DNA of 64,000 nucleotides from Paenibacillus melissococcoides (GCA_944800085.1 CALYLO010000002.1:372001-436000), one strand, 5' to 3'. Numbered from the stretch's first letter, positions 28,930 through 38,232 are shown. Translations and numbers: made by a program. The notes: generated by a model from the sequence alone, not told the origin.

Positions 28930-30442
28930 CACTAGCGTTGCATCGAGCGGTTAGTTCATAATCTAATTTCAATTAACATCAATATATGATATATATTTAC
29001 ATTTGCGATGTCCGCGCTAAGTCTAAAAAAGTCGAGCTGGAAACAGACCCTACGCGTTATCCATTATATGTAAAAATCGTTTTCGTTTGTCATTACGTCA
29101 CAATCAGTCTCGGTTTCATCGACTTTGTTGCCTTTTTCGGACGTCTCCCATTTCGCTTTGGTCGACCTCTAGATGTTCGAGTCGGCTTGCGGTTGAGTGC
29201 AGCGATCAAATTTTCCCATGGTTTTTCCGCATAGATGCGAATCAACTGGAGGAGGTCCCATGTCGACTTTTTACAGTCCAGTGTTAATTTAATCAGCAAA
29301 CAGAGAGCATACGCGATTAAAGCAATATACATTTGGTTCCAAATCGCTTCGGCCGTATAACCGTGGGGTTTTACCAATCGAATATGCTGCTTGACCCATT
29401 TAAAAAACAACTCAATATGCCAGCGATTTCGATAAATCTCGGCAATTTGATGTGCGGATAAGTCAAATCGATTCGTTACAATTCGATAGGTACGCCCTTG
29501 GTCATCGTTAAACTCAATCAAACGCAGAACCGCTGGCAGCTCCGGCATCGTCACATCAGCATCAAGGATAAACCCATTCTGCCTTTTGGGGAGGTCTCTT
29601 TTTCTGATGATCGTTAACCGGCTCTTTTGCTTGACGCGGCAAACAAATTTAATCTTATCCTCTACCCATTTCTGAAAATGGTCGTACACCTGGTATCCTC
29701 GGTCCATCACGTAGGTCGCATCTTTATCCACTGTAAATTCCAACACGACTTCATGATCGGCTACATCTTTGGTTGAAGCGACGATCTTGTCTGGATACAT
29801 CGTTTTGGAGTCCGCAACGACCAAGGAGGTGTGCATCTTCACGCCATGGCTACTTTTGGAACAATAGGACCATTTCGCGAGAATGGGAGGTAGTGTAATT
29901 CCCGATGAATCGATTAGCTTGAGTTTCCCAATACCAGGCGTAATGCCGCGTTTCCCTTTTGTAAGTTGCTTGATTCGATCAATGAGCGAGAAAAAGAGCG
30001 TCTGAAGATACTCCATAGGCAGCCGTTTCAGCTTCCGCGATAGTTGGGAAGCGCTTATGCTCTTGAGTCCAAGCAGTTCTTGAAATTCAGGATTAGCGGC
30101 TACATGCTCTGACATGACTTTGTATGAGTCTCGTTGCTGAAGCTGTGCCTCTACAAATAAGAGTGTCGAAGCGCCGACAAACAACTTTTGGGCCCGGTAA
30201 TCCAATGACTCGTGTCGAGTAGAATGAACATGTAACCATTTTAGGCATTGACAAATGACGTTTTGATTCGGTACGTTATCCATAGAAATCTCCTTTGTTG
30301 AGGCGTTTTTATGGATAACGCTTTGGGTAACTCAACAATAGGAGATTTCTTTATTTTTGTCCACGAATATAGTTCAATAAGTTACAAATATAGAGACTTA
30401 TGGGGTAGAAATTTTCGTAAAAAGATTGATGCAACGCTAGTG
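28930..30442 (-). mobile_element. IS4-family insertion sequence, 1,513 bp
   Basis: The ends are perfect 15-bp inverted repeats, CACTAGCGTTGCATC on the left and its complement at 30428-30442. CTGCGTTGT is duplicated on both sides. A long stem near 30288-30355 (AGAAATCTCC with GGAGATTTCT, TTGTTGAG with CTCAACAA) lies just upstream of the transposase and probably blocks readthrough into it. The transposase frame is open, so the element looks intact. Confidence 0.9.
29093..30283 (-). CDS. IS4-family transposase
   Basis: This 396-residue DDE transposase carries LIDSSGITLP (first Asp), YVMDRGYQVYDHF (second Asp) and the IS4 signature YRNRWHIELFFKWVKQHIRL (Y-2-R-3-E-6-K). A basic C-terminal tail (TRTSRGRPKRNGRRPKKATKS) may bind DNA. 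It fills most of the element and has no internal stop. It is transcribed opposite to the gene it interrupts. Confidence 0.93.
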   Translation of the reverse strand: MDNVPNQNVICQCLKWLHVHSTRHESLDYRAQKLFVGASTLLFVEAQLQQRDSYKVMSEHVAANPEFQELLGLKSISASQLSRKLKRLPMEYLQTLFFSLIDRIKQLTKGKRGITPGIGKLKLIDSSGITLPPILAKWSYCSKSSHGVKMHTSLVVADSKTMYPDKIVASTKDVADHEVVLEFTVDKDATYVMDRGYQVYDHFQKWVEDKIKFVCRVKQKSRLTIIRKRDLPKRQNGFILDADVTMPELPAVLRLIEFNDDQGRTYRIVTNRFDLSAHQIAEIYRNRWHIELFFKWVKQHIRLVKPHGYTAEAIWNQMYIALIAYALCLLIKLTLDCKKSTWDLLQLIRIYAEKPWENLIAALNRKPTRTSRGRPKRNGRRPKKATKSMKPRLIVT

Positions 30443-31296
30443 CTGCGTTGTTTATTTTTAAAGGGACCTGTGCTTGGCCAGGATTTATATGGAAGTGTCT
30501 CGCTTCGCACCTGCTCGGATCTGGATCTCCTCGTTCCCTTGACCGAATTAGTTAGGGCGGAAACGATACTTATCACGTTAGGGTACGAGAAAGATGACTA
30601 CATTGAGTCCGTACTGGGGGACTGGAAATGGCGGCACCACCATCTGACCTTTTTTCACCCGGTCAAGGGCATCAAGGTTGAGCTTCATTGGCGGCTGAAC
30701 CCGTTCCCGTCCAAGGAGCCGAAATTTAACGAGTTGTGGCTCAGGAAGCGAAGAAGCACGCTGTTCGGCAGCCCGATCTATTATTTAGGCACAGAGGATT
30801 TGTTCGTCTTTCTCGTGACCCACGGCGCCCGACACGGCTGGTCGAGACTGCGCTGGCTGCTCGATATCAAGCAGCTTCTTAACCAGCAGCCGGATCACGG
30901 CCAGATCATGAATAGATTGAGGCGGCGCCGATGTTTGCCCGCCGGGGGACAACTTGTCGTCCTGGCATCGTCGCTGCTTCAAGCGCCGTTAGCGCCGGAG
31001 CTGCAGCGGCTTGCAAGCAGGCGGAGATCGGTGCGGCTGGCCCAGGACGCCATGTTCTATCTGTCGCAGATGATTCATCTCCATAAGGAGCCGGTACCTG
31101 AAGAAATCGGAGCCTACCATAAGCGCCATCTGTTTGCGTTAATGCCGCTACGGCATAAATTTTTGTTCATTCTAAGCTTTATGCTGCCTTATCCCGAGGA
31201 TGTCAAGGTCATTCGATTGCCGAAAATGCTTCATTATATCTATATTCCCTTAAGGCCCTTCTTGTGGGCATGGAGAAAAAGCGCGGGTGTACAGAA

Positions 31297-32499
31297 ATGA
31301 AAAGAGTACTGTTCGCATCCTTCGATATGGAGGTTGGAGGAGTCGAGAGAAGCCTGGCCGGATTGCTGGAGCATTTTGATTATGAACGCTATCAGGCGGA
31401 GCTGATGCTATACCGCCATCAAGGCGATTTTATGTCTTTGCTCCCCGAACAAATCCGGTTGCTGGAGGAGCAACGAGCCTATGCCACATTCCGAAAGTCC
31501 ATCGGCGACATCATCAAGAGCCGGCAGATGCTGATCGGGCTCGGCAGACTGACCGCAAAAGTGCATGCCGATATGTCCGGGAAAGCGAGAGGGTTTACAG
31601 AAACGGGATATTATCAGATGCAGCTGATGTGGAGATATACCCTTCCCTTCCTGCCCCGGAACAAACAGCTCTACGATGCGGCTGTAAGCTTCTTATGGCC
31701 CCATTACTACGTTGCCGAGAAAGTCGATGCCCGCACAAAAATAGCCTGGATTCATACCGATTATTCGACCGTAGCTACGAATGTGCGCTCTGATCTGAAG
31801 CTGTGGAGCAAGTTCGATCATATCATCGCCGTATCTCCTTCATGCAGGGAAGCCTTCTTGGCAAAGTACGAAACCCTGAGAGACAGGGTGACGGTAATCG
31901 AAAACATTATCTCTCCGGACTACATCAAGATGATGTCCGGGGAGTCTGTCGATTCACCGATGGCAGCGGATCCGCGCTTCAAATTGGTCACCGTCGCCCG
32001 TTTGTCGTACGCCAAGGGAATCGACCAGGCTGTCATGGCCTTGAAGAAGCTGAGAGAGAAGGGGCTTGAGGACATTGCCTGGTACGTTGTGGGTTATGGC
32101 GGAGACGAGGAGATGATACGCGGCCTCATTGCGAAGAATCGGCTGCAGGATGCTTTCATTTTGCTTGGCAAGCAGTACAATCCCTATCCTTTCATCAAGC
32201 AAGGCGATCTTTATGTACAGCCTTCCCGTTACGAGGGAAAAGCCGTGACTGTAACGGAAGCCCAGATTTTGGGCAAGCCTGTTCTGATTACCCGTTATCC
32301 TACGGCACATAGTCAGGTTGCCGACGGGAAGGACGGATATATTACGGATTTATCGGTCGAGGGCTTAGCGGAAGGGATCGAGCATTTATATCGAGATCGG
32401 CAGCTAAGATGCCGGCTCGCGGAGGTGTGCAGCAGGACTCATTATGGCAATGCGGGCGAACTCAATAAACTATACGCATTGTTGGATGACAATGGATAG
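31297..32499 (+). CDS. GT4-family glycosyltransferase
   Basis: This 400-residue GT-B enzyme starts KRVLFASFDMEVGGVERSLAGLLEHFDY and has VTVARLSYAKGIDQAV and QPSRYEGKAVTVTEAQILGKPVLIT as donor-binding elements. It should act on the polymer repeat at the cytoplasmic membrane face. ATG 31297 overlaps the stop of the nucleotidyltransferase gene (ATGA), so it was translationally coupled to a gene that is now split. Expression may therefore be reduced. Sugar specificity is unknown. Confidence 0.85.
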   Translation: MKRVLFASFDMEVGGVERSLAGLLEHFDYERYQAELMLYRHQGDFMSLLPEQIRLLEEQRAYATFRKSIGDIIKSRQMLIGLGRLTAKVHADMSGKARGFTETGYYQMQLMWRYTLPFLPRNKQLYDAAVSFLWPHYYVAEKVDARTKIAWIHTDYSTVATNVRSDLKLWSKFDHIIAVSPSCREAFLAKYETLRDRVTVIENIISPDYIKMMSGESVDSPMAADPRFKLVTVARLSYAKGIDQAVMALKKLREKGLEDIAWYVVGYGGDEEMIRGLIAKNRLQDAFILLGKQYNPYPFIKQGDLYVQPSRYEGKAVTVTEAQILGKPVLITRYPTAHSQVADGKDGYITDLSVEGLAEGIEHLYRDRQLRCRLAEVCSRTHYGNAGELNKLYALLDDNG

Positions 32500-32510
32500 G
32501 AGGCGTGGAT

Positions 32511-33482
32511 ATGGATAACATCCTGTTGCTCGACACCTCAGTCGGTTCCTTGAACAAAGGGGATGAAATCATCATGAAATGCGTGAGGCGCCAGTTGTCT
32601 GGGATTACGCGCCAGGCAAATGTGTTTACCGTGCCTACACATCTTTCCCCCTTCGGCTGGTTCCAGGTGATGCGGGATTCATTACGTGTTCAGTTCTATG
32701 CAAGAGCCAAGTACAAGTTCGTCGGCGGAACGAATCTATTGACCATGGACATGTTCACCCATTTCCCGCAATGGAATATTAATGTGTTTAATTATCGTCC
32801 GTTACAAGGGAGCATTCTCCTGGGGGTGGGGGCGGGCAAAGGAGAAAAAATAAAACGGTACACGAAAATGCTGTACCGCAAGGTGTTGTCCCATGAATAT
32901 GTGCATAGCGTTCGAGATGAACGGACCTGGAGATTCGTCACGGATTTAGGGCTTAAGGCGTTAAATACGGGATGTCCGACGATGTGGGCGTTAACGCCCG
33001 AGCATTGCCAGGATATTCCCCGGGGGAAATCGGATGCCGTCGTGTTTACGTTGACAGACTACGCAAGAGCGCCCCGTCAAGATCAGCTCCTGATCGACGT
33101 TCTGCTCAGGAGTTATAAAAAAGTATATTTCTGGGTTCAAGGGGCCGATGATTATGCCTACTTTCATACGTTATCGAAGACCGAAAGCATTCACGTCATT
33201 CCTCCTTCGCTGGAAGAATATGAAGCTGTGCTCAGCACGGATGTCGACTTTGTAGGCACGCGTCTGCATGCCGGAATTTATGCGATGCGCCACAAGAAGC
33301 GTTCCATCATTATTGCGGTCGATGAACGGGCCAGAGGAATGAGTGAGACGTATGCCCTGAATACCGTTGACCGTACGGATCTCGCTGGCCTTGAAGCCAT
33401 GATCCATTCGGAATTTGCGACGAATGTCCGGACGAACCTGGAAGCCATTCATGCGTGGCTGGATCAGTTCATGCAGCGGTAA
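32511..33482 (+). CDS. Polysaccharide pyruvyl transferase family protein
   Basis: This 323-residue protein fits the PS_pyruv_trans family: LLDTSVGSLNKGDEIIMKCV at the N-terminus, KFVGGTNLLT, and C-terminal VIPPSLEEYEAVLSTDVDFVGTRLHAGIYAMRHKKRSIIIAVDERA, where the DFVGTRLH..A block is the conserved family motif. It should transfer pyruvate from phosphoenolpyruvate to a sugar, giving an acidic ketal on the polymer. ATG 32511 has AGGAGG eight bases upstream; an in-frame GTG at 32505 is too close to that site. Confidence 0.85.
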   Translation: MDNILLLDTSVGSLNKGDEIIMKCVRRQLSGITRQANVFTVPTHLSPFGWFQVMRDSLRVQFYARAKYKFVGGTNLLTMDMFTHFPQWNINVFNYRPLQGSILLGVGAGKGEKIKRYTKMLYRKVLSHEYVHSVRDERTWRFVTDLGLKALNTGCPTMWALTPEHCQDIPRGKSDAVVFTLTDYARAPRQDQLLIDVLLRSYKKVYFWVQGADDYAYFHTLSKTESIHVIPPSLEEYEAVLSTDVDFVGTRLHAGIYAMRHKKRSIIIAVDERARGMSETYALNTVDRTDLAGLEAMIHSEFATNVRTNLEAIHAWLDQFMQR

Positions 33483-33506
33483 CCCCGGTCTTGAAGGAGG
33501 GAATCT

Positions 33507-34772
33507 ATGATACAACTGTCGCGGGAACAAATCAAAGTAAATCAGAACCGTGTGGACTATTTTTTTCGGGTGGACCCCAAGCTTCAAAAGTACTTCAGAC
33601 CAAGCAATCATTTATTTATGAAATATAACTATGATATCTCGGGTCTTCCAGCAAGCATATTGTCGATTCCGTTTGCAGCGAACTTGATGCCGCTCGCGTG
33701 GCTTACGGATGCAACGCTGTACGTCGACGAACTGGATCGTTCCTTCTATGACTGTCTTGCGGAACTGAAGCAGGCATATCAGAAGATGTTCCCCCGCTTT
33801 CCGCTCAAGGGGCAAATCAAGGTTGGGCAGGTGTCTTCCTATGATTATCAACCGGAGCACGAAGCTGCCGTGTTATTTAGCGGGGTCTTGGACGCCTTGA
33901 CGACCTATATACGCCATCGTGATAAGAAGCCTTTTCTCATTACGGAGTACGGATGGCATGAAGGGGAATGTGCAGACAGCGAGGTATGGACTGCAGACCG
34001 TGAGCATGCGGAGGCTTTTGCCCGCAAGGAAGGGCTCTCCAATATTCTGGTGGAGTCCAATTACGGCACCTTCGTCTATCCTCAGCGAATCGACCGGGAT
34101 TTCCGGCGCTCGCTGGGGGACACCTGGTGGCATGGACTGCATCACGGTCTGGCGATTATATCGGCTGCGGTTCCTGCAGCCTGCTTGTTACAGGTGAAAA
34201 CGATCTACATTGCGAGCTCGCATACGATCGGCAACACGTATTCATGCGCTTCCGACCCATCGACGGACAATCTGATTCGTTACGGAGCGGGAAATGTGTT
34301 CCATGACGGATACGAGCTGTCCCGGCAGGATAAAGTCAAAGTGGTTGCCGATCATTACGCCGCTGCCAATGACAAGACCGCCGTTCGGGTATGCTATCGC
34401 AACACAGAAAACTGCTGTCAATGCGAGAAGTGCGTAAGAACGATCATGGGGATTGCGGCAGAAGGCCATGACCCGAATGACTACGGTTTTCCGGTGCCTG
34501 ATGAGCTCTCCGGTTTTCTGAAGCGGTTTTTGAAGCGGGAGGTCAAGTTTTTCACGAATATCCAAATCGACCGGTTATGGAAGCCGATCCAGGAGCGCAT
34601 GCGGGAGAACCCTGATAACGTGAAGGATCAGGATCTGCTGTCTTGGTTTCCAGATTACGATTTCGTGGCCCATCGAAGAAAAGAACGGTTTCGCTACCGT
34701 GTAACCCAATTTTTCCCGATCATCAGAAGGAAAGTGAGAACGGGTCTGCAGCAAATCCGTGAAACCAGGTAA
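33507..34772 (+). CDS. PP-loop-like protein of unknown function
   Basis: I do not recognise a named family. The 421-residue protein has AAVLFSGVLDALTTYIRH (about residues 114-131), which resembles the SGGxDS PP-loop of ATP pyrophosphatases, but the second Gly and the Ser are altered. Later it has CYRNTENCCQCEKCVRTIMG, a zinc-ribbon-like cysteine cluster placed as in QueC-type enzymes. A role in ATP-dependent modification of a sugar or amino acid is conceivable, not shown. GAAGGAGGG precedes the start, and the gene lies in the operon between the pyruvyl transferase and flippase genes. Confidence 0.6.
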   Translation: MIQLSREQIKVNQNRVDYFFRVDPKLQKYFRPSNHLFMKYNYDISGLPASILSIPFAANLMPLAWLTDATLYVDELDRSFYDCLAELKQAYQKMFPRFPLKGQIKVGQVSSYDYQPEHEAAVLFSGVLDALTTYIRHRDKKPFLITEYGWHEGECADSEVWTADREHAEAFARKEGLSNILVESNYGTFVYPQRIDRDFRRSLGDTWWHGLHHGLAIISAAVPAACLLQVKTIYIASSHTIGNTYSCASDPSTDNLIRYGAGNVFHDGYELSRQDKVKVVADHYAAANDKTAVRVCYRNTENCCQCEKCVRTIMGIAAEGHDPNDYGFPVPDELSGFLKRFLKREVKFFTNIQIDRLWKPIQERMRENPDNVKDQDLLSWFPDYDFVAHRRKERFRYRVTQFFPIIRRKVRTGLQQIRETR

Positions 34773-34788
34773 AAGAGCAGGTACAGGG

Positions 34789-36351
34789 ATGAGAATTCGA
34801 AATTCACTTTATAACATTTTTTTTGGTCTGCTGGGACAAGCCATTAGCACCATAATGGGTTTTATCGTTAGAACGGTTTTTATATGGACGCTTGGCGTTG
34901 AGTATCTGGGAGTGAGCGGTCTGTTTTCCGATGTCCTCATGCTCCTGTCTCTTGCCAATCTCGGTTTTGAGACCGCCATTATTTACAGCTTGTATCAACC
35001 TCTTGCCGATCGGGACGGGGCCAGGATAAAAGCTTTTATGCATTTATTTCGAAAAGCCTATCTGTGCATAGGTATGATTGTGCTCGTGCTGGGGCTTTCC
35101 CTGATTCCTTTTCTTGATGTTTTCATTCAGGGAGAAACGACGGTTTCTCATATCGAAGTCATCTATGTGTTATTTTTGCTCCATTCCGTGTCCACCTACT
35201 TCTTCGCTTATAAACAGGCCCTCATTGTGGCCGACCAGCAGCAGCATGTGATATCGCGAATCCATAGTGTGTATGTGATTGCCATGAACACGATCCAAAT
35301 CATCGTGCTTCTCTTTACGAAAAACTACATTTTGTTCCTTGTCATCCAAATCGGAATGAGCGTTCTTAGAAACAAGTATATTTCCCGTGTGGCCGACCGA
35401 AAGTACGAATTCCTGAATGAGCCGGTCAGCACTCCTTTGGACAAAGGAGAGAAGAAGACCTTTTTTCAAAATTTGCGCTCCCTGCTGATGTACAAAGTGA
35501 GCGGCGTTGTCATTAATGGGACGGATAATCTGATTATAGCCAACTTATTTGGCGTCATATGGGTTGGACTGTATTCCAATTATTATTTGATTCTGACGAC
35601 CTTAACTACTTTTCTGAGCTATTTCTTCTATTCTCTAACGGCCAGCGTGGGGAATTTGAACGCTACGGAGGATAAGGAGAAGAAGTTTTTCTTCTATCGT
35701 GTTTTACGCTTGGCCAACTTTTGGGTGTTCGGGCTTTGTGCCGTATGTTTGTGGAATTTGCTTGATCCCGTGATTGTTTTATGGCTCGGAGGTTCCTTTG
35801 TCCTTGGCAAGGAGACCTTGCTTGCGATCCTGCTCAATTTTTATACGACGGGGATGCAAAATGCTTCGACCATGTTCCGGGATACGACCGGCATGTTCCG
35901 CAGGGGAAGGTACAGCCCGTTGATCGCAGCGGCAATCAACATCGTATTATCGATTGTGCTAGCACACTTCATCGGGATGCCGGGAGTGTTCCTCGGAACG
36001 GTCATCAGCCGATTGTTAACCTATTTTTGGGTTGATCCTTATCTGCTTCATAAGCACGTATTCTTTCAACCGCTGCGCCCTTACTTTACCGGTTACGGAC
36101 TGCATGCCGCGTTAGTCCTTCTGGCGTCATGCTTATGCGGCTGGATTGCAGGCTTACTCACGCTGCCGCTGTTATGGGATATCGCTGCAAGGGCCCTGCT
36201 GTGCCTGTCCGTAACGAACCTGATCTTCTATGCGTGCTTTCGAAAATCGAGCGAGTTTATCTACTTAACGAACATAGCCAAGGCGAATCTGGGGAAGCTG
36301 TCGTTCCTTACTAAATTCAATCCGGTCATACGGAGAGAGGAGACAAGGTAA
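34789..36351 (+). CDS. Polysaccharide flippase (Wzx/MOP family)
   Basis: This 520-residue protein has about 12-14 transmembrane helices. The opening RNSLYNIFFGLLGQAISTIMGFIVRTVFIWTLGVEYLGVSGLFSDVLMLLSLANLGFETAI is typical of oligosaccharide flippases. It should move lipid-linked repeats to the outer face of the membrane. ATG 34789 follows GAGCAGG; an upstream GTG at 34759 lies inside the preceding gene. The stop overlaps the galE start by one base. Confidence 0.88.
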   Translation: MRIRNSLYNIFFGLLGQAISTIMGFIVRTVFIWTLGVEYLGVSGLFSDVLMLLSLANLGFETAIIYSLYQPLADRDGARIKAFMHLFRKAYLCIGMIVLVLGLSLIPFLDVFIQGETTVSHIEVIYVLFLLHSVSTYFFAYKQALIVADQQQHVISRIHSVYVIAMNTIQIIVLLFTKNYILFLVIQIGMSVLRNKYISRVADRKYEFLNEPVSTPLDKGEKKTFFQNLRSLLMYKVSGVVINGTDNLIIANLFGVIWVGLYSNYYLILTTLTTFLSYFFYSLTASVGNLNATEDKEKKFFFYRVLRLANFWVFGLCAVCLWNLLDPVIVLWLGGSFVLGKETLLAILLNFYTTGMQNASTMFRDTTGMFRRGRYSPLIAAAINIVLSIVLAHFIGMPGVFLGTVISRLLTYFWVDPYLLHKHVFFQPLRPYFTGYGLHAALVLLASCLCGWIAGLLTLPLLWDIAARALLCLSVTNLIFYACFRKSSEFIYLTNIAKANLGKLSFLTKFNPVIRREETR

Positions 36352-37379
36352 TGGCCATCTTGATTACGGGTGGCGCCGGTTATATCGGAAGCCATACTTG
36401 CGTAGAAATGCTGGAGGCGGGATATGAAATCGTCGTTCTTGATAACTTTTCCAACAGCCAGCCGGAATCGATTCGTCGGATTTCGGAGATTACAGGCAAA
36501 GGATTTGCTTTTTATGAAGCGGATCTTCTCGACGAGCAACGCTTGAATCGAATATTCGAGCAACATCGCATCGATGCCGTGATCCATTTTGCCGGTCTGA
36601 AAGCGGTTGGGGAATCGGTTCACGTGCCGCTTGAATACTACCATACGAATCTTACCAGCACGCTGGTCCTGTGCAGGGCGATGGCCAAGCATGGCGTGTA
36701 CAAGCTGGTATTCAGCTCATCCGCCTCGGTTTATGGGGTTCCAGAATGTGTTCCCATTTCGGAGGAAGCCAGCCTTGGGGCGGTGAGTCCCTATGGAAGA
36801 ACCAAACAAATGATTGAGCAGGTACTGCAGGACCTGGCTTCTTCTGATCCGAGATGGGGAATTTCCATTCTCAGGTATTTCAATCCCGTCGGTGCTCATA
36901 AAAGCGGAAAGATCGGAGAGAGCCCCAATGGGATGCCTAACAATTTAATGCCGTTTATTACGCAAGTCGCTGTGGGGAGATTGCCGTCGCTTAAAGTATA
37001 CGGCTGCGATTATCCTACAAAAGACGGGACGGGAATCCGAGATTATATTCATGTCGTGGATTTGGCGCAAATCCATCTGAAAGCATTGGAGCATTTGGAT
37101 CATACAAATGGGGTCGAATTTTACAATCTGGGCACGGGCCGGGGATTTACGGTGCTGGAGATGATCCATTCCTTCGAGAAGGTGTCGGGGATTCGTATTC
37201 CCTATGAAATCGTGGGGCGAAGACCAGGGGATGTCGCGATATGCTATGCTGATCCGACAAAATCCCATATGAACCTGGGATGGTTCCCGAAATACGGCAT
37301 TATCGACATGTGTGAGGATAGCTGGAATTGGCAGATTCATAATCCGCAAGGCTATTGCGAGAGGATCACGGCCGGGTAA
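36351..37379 (+). CDS. galE: UDP-glucose 4-epimerase
   Basis: This 342-residue short-chain dehydrogenase has the NAD motif ILITGGAGYIGSHT, HFAGLKAVGES, SSSASVYG and the catalytic YGRTK (Tyr-x3-Lys). It interconverts UDP-glucose and UDP-galactose, using the GalU product, so the polymer probably contains galactose. It is the last gene of the exopolysaccharide operon and is followed by the sinI-like gene. Confidence 0.93.
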   Translation: MAILITGGAGYIGSHTCVEMLEAGYEIVVLDNFSNSQPESIRRISEITGKGFAFYEADLLDEQRLNRIFEQHRIDAVIHFAGLKAVGESVHVPLEYYHTNLTSTLVLCRAMAKHGVYKLVFSSSASVYGVPECVPISEEASLGAVSPYGRTKQMIEQVLQDLASSDPRWGISILRYFNPVGAHKSGKIGESPNGMPNNLMPFITQVAVGRLPSLKVYGCDYPTKDGTGIRDYIHVVDLAQIHLKALEHLDHTNGVEFYNLGTGRGFTVLEMIHSFEKVSGIRIPYEIVGRRPGDVAICYADPTKSHMNLGWFPKYGIIDMCEDSWNWQIHNPQGYCERITAG

Positions 37380-37387
37380 TCATCGAA

Positions 37388-37395
37388 TTCGACAA
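37388..37395. promoter_or_regulatory. Spo0A box upstream of the sinI-like gene
   Basis: TTCGACAA is the exact complement of the consensus 0A box TTGTCGAA. It lies 55 bp upstream of the TATAAT at 37450. In B. subtilis, phosphorylated Spo0A activates sinI (established); equivalence here is inference. Confidence 0.55.
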
Positions 37396-37449
37396 AACTA
37401 GTGCTCCAGAGACGACATACTATGACACCATATAACGTCAAATGTCGTG

Positions 37450-37455
37450 TATAAT
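37450..37455 (+). promoter_or_regulatory. Probable -10 element of the sinI-like gene
   Basis: TATAAT lies about 115 bp before the ATG. No good -35 at 17 bp was seen, which fits an activated promoter. ACGACAT and ATGTCGT form a 7-bp inverted repeat (37412-37418, 37442-37448) over the expected activator zone. Confidence 0.5.
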
Positions 37456-37569
37456 ACTACTTAATAAGTATATATTAGGAAACGATGAAATGCGCTTTTT
37501 GTCTGGGCACTTTAGGCGCGTGGAGTTAGTGGTGCAACCGGCCGAGTAAATTCGGGAGGCAATGCAATC

Positions 37570-37740
37570 ATGGATGAAGCGGTTCCAGGTAACATTGAAC
37601 AATTGGACAAGGATTGGGTAGCTATTATCTTAACTGCACGACAAATGGGCCTTTCCATTGAGGACATTCGTAAACTTCTTCGCGATCTTCGGGCACAATC
37701 TGATTCTGAATGGCCGCTCCATGTTAATTCAGAAGCATAA
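37570..37740 (+). CDS. sinI: SinI-like antirepressor
   Basis: This small 56-residue protein has LDKDWVAIILTARQMGLSIEDIRKLL, which matches the SinI/SinR dimerisation helix-pair (in SinR here: LDEEWTNLVKEAMASGVSKEQFKEFL). SinI traps SinR in a heterodimer and frees the matrix genes (established in B. subtilis). GGGAGG precedes the ATG by about nine bases. The tail EWPLHVNSEA is short and polar. It has no DNA-binding domain, as expected. It lies between galE and sinR but faces sinR convergently, whereas B. subtilis has sinI-sinR in tandem. Confidence 0.8.
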   Translation: MDEAVPGNIEQLDKDWVAIILTARQMGLSIEDIRKLLRDLRAQSDSEWPLHVNSEA

Positions 37741-37766
37741 CTCACGAGCGTTGACATTATCGAAAA

Positions 37767-37858
37767 GAAATCTCCTTTGTTGAGGCGTTTTTACAGATAA
37801 TGCGTGGTGAGCTCAACATCCGGAGATTTCTTTATTTTTGGCTGCGTCAGCGCTAGTG
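37767..37858. mobile_element. Remnant of an IS4-type end acting as hairpin between sinI and sinR
   Basis: AGAAATCTCCTTTGTTGAGG-CGTTTTTA, then GGAGATTTCTTTATTTTT and a terminal GCGCTAGTG match the transposase-proximal end of the IS4 element at 30287-30442, minus about 65 bp of its interior. No transposase sequence remains. The long stem with T-runs could terminate both sinI (plus strand) and sinR (minus strand). Confidence 0.65.
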
Positions 37859-37862
37859 AGCA

Positions 37863-38198
37863 TCACGACTCTTCGCGTGTCAGCTTCCACTTATTATATT
37901 CCAAAAATTCTTTGAATTGCTCTTTACTTACGCCAGAAGCCATCGCTTCTTTTACAAGATTAGTCCATTCTTCGTCCAACACCTCAGTCTCATTCGAGGC
38001 TTCCTTGTCTTGCAGCAGCTCCTCAACCGAGACCCCAAGAATCACACTAATCTTCTCCAGAAATTGAATGGAAGGATTCTGCTGAAGTCCTCTTTCAATT
38101 GAGCTTAAATAGGATTTTGCGACACCGGCTCTTTCGGAGAGTTCTGACAGTGAGTAATTTTTCTTCCTTCGAAGGATTTGAATCCGTTCTCCGATCAT
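37863..38198 (-). CDS. sinR: SinR master regulator of matrix genes
   Basis: This protein has 111 residues, exactly the length of B. subtilis SinR. The N-terminal XRE helix-turn-helix (MIGERIQILRRKKNYSLSELSERAGVAKSYLSSIERGLQQNPSIQFLEKIS) and the C-terminal LDEEWTNLVKEAMASGVSKEQFKEFLEYNKWK multimerisation domain both follow it closely. SinR represses eps and tapA by binding GTTCTYT sites; such sites flank the eps and lasso genes here. GGAGG lies upstream of the ATG. It lies downstream of and in the same direction as the lasso exporter gene but has its own probable promoter. Confidence 0.92.
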   Translation of the reverse strand: MIGERIQILRRKKNYSLSELSERAGVAKSYLSSIERGLQQNPSIQFLEKISVILGVSVEELLQDKEASNETEVLDEEWTNLVKEAMASGVSKEQFKEFLEYNKWKLTREES

Positions 38199-38232
38199 GA
38201 TTTAACCTCCGTGTATACATCTGCTAGTCCCT

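Larger units (their letters stand above)
28594..31300 (+). pseudogene. Nucleotidyltransferase-family protein split by an IS4 element
   Basis: The N-terminal fragment (28594-28929) ends ELTGRGLRC and the C-terminal one resumes at 30452 with LFLKGPVLGQDLYGSVSLRTCSDLDLLVP. Removing the IS and one 9-bp target copy restores one frame of about 395 residues. The CSDLDLLVP motif with its two acidic residues is the nucleotidyltransferase (NTP_transf_5) active site. Such proteins are common in polymer clusters, but the reaction is not established. AAGGAG precedes the start, and a SinR-type box lies 58 bp upstream. Confidence 0.88.
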
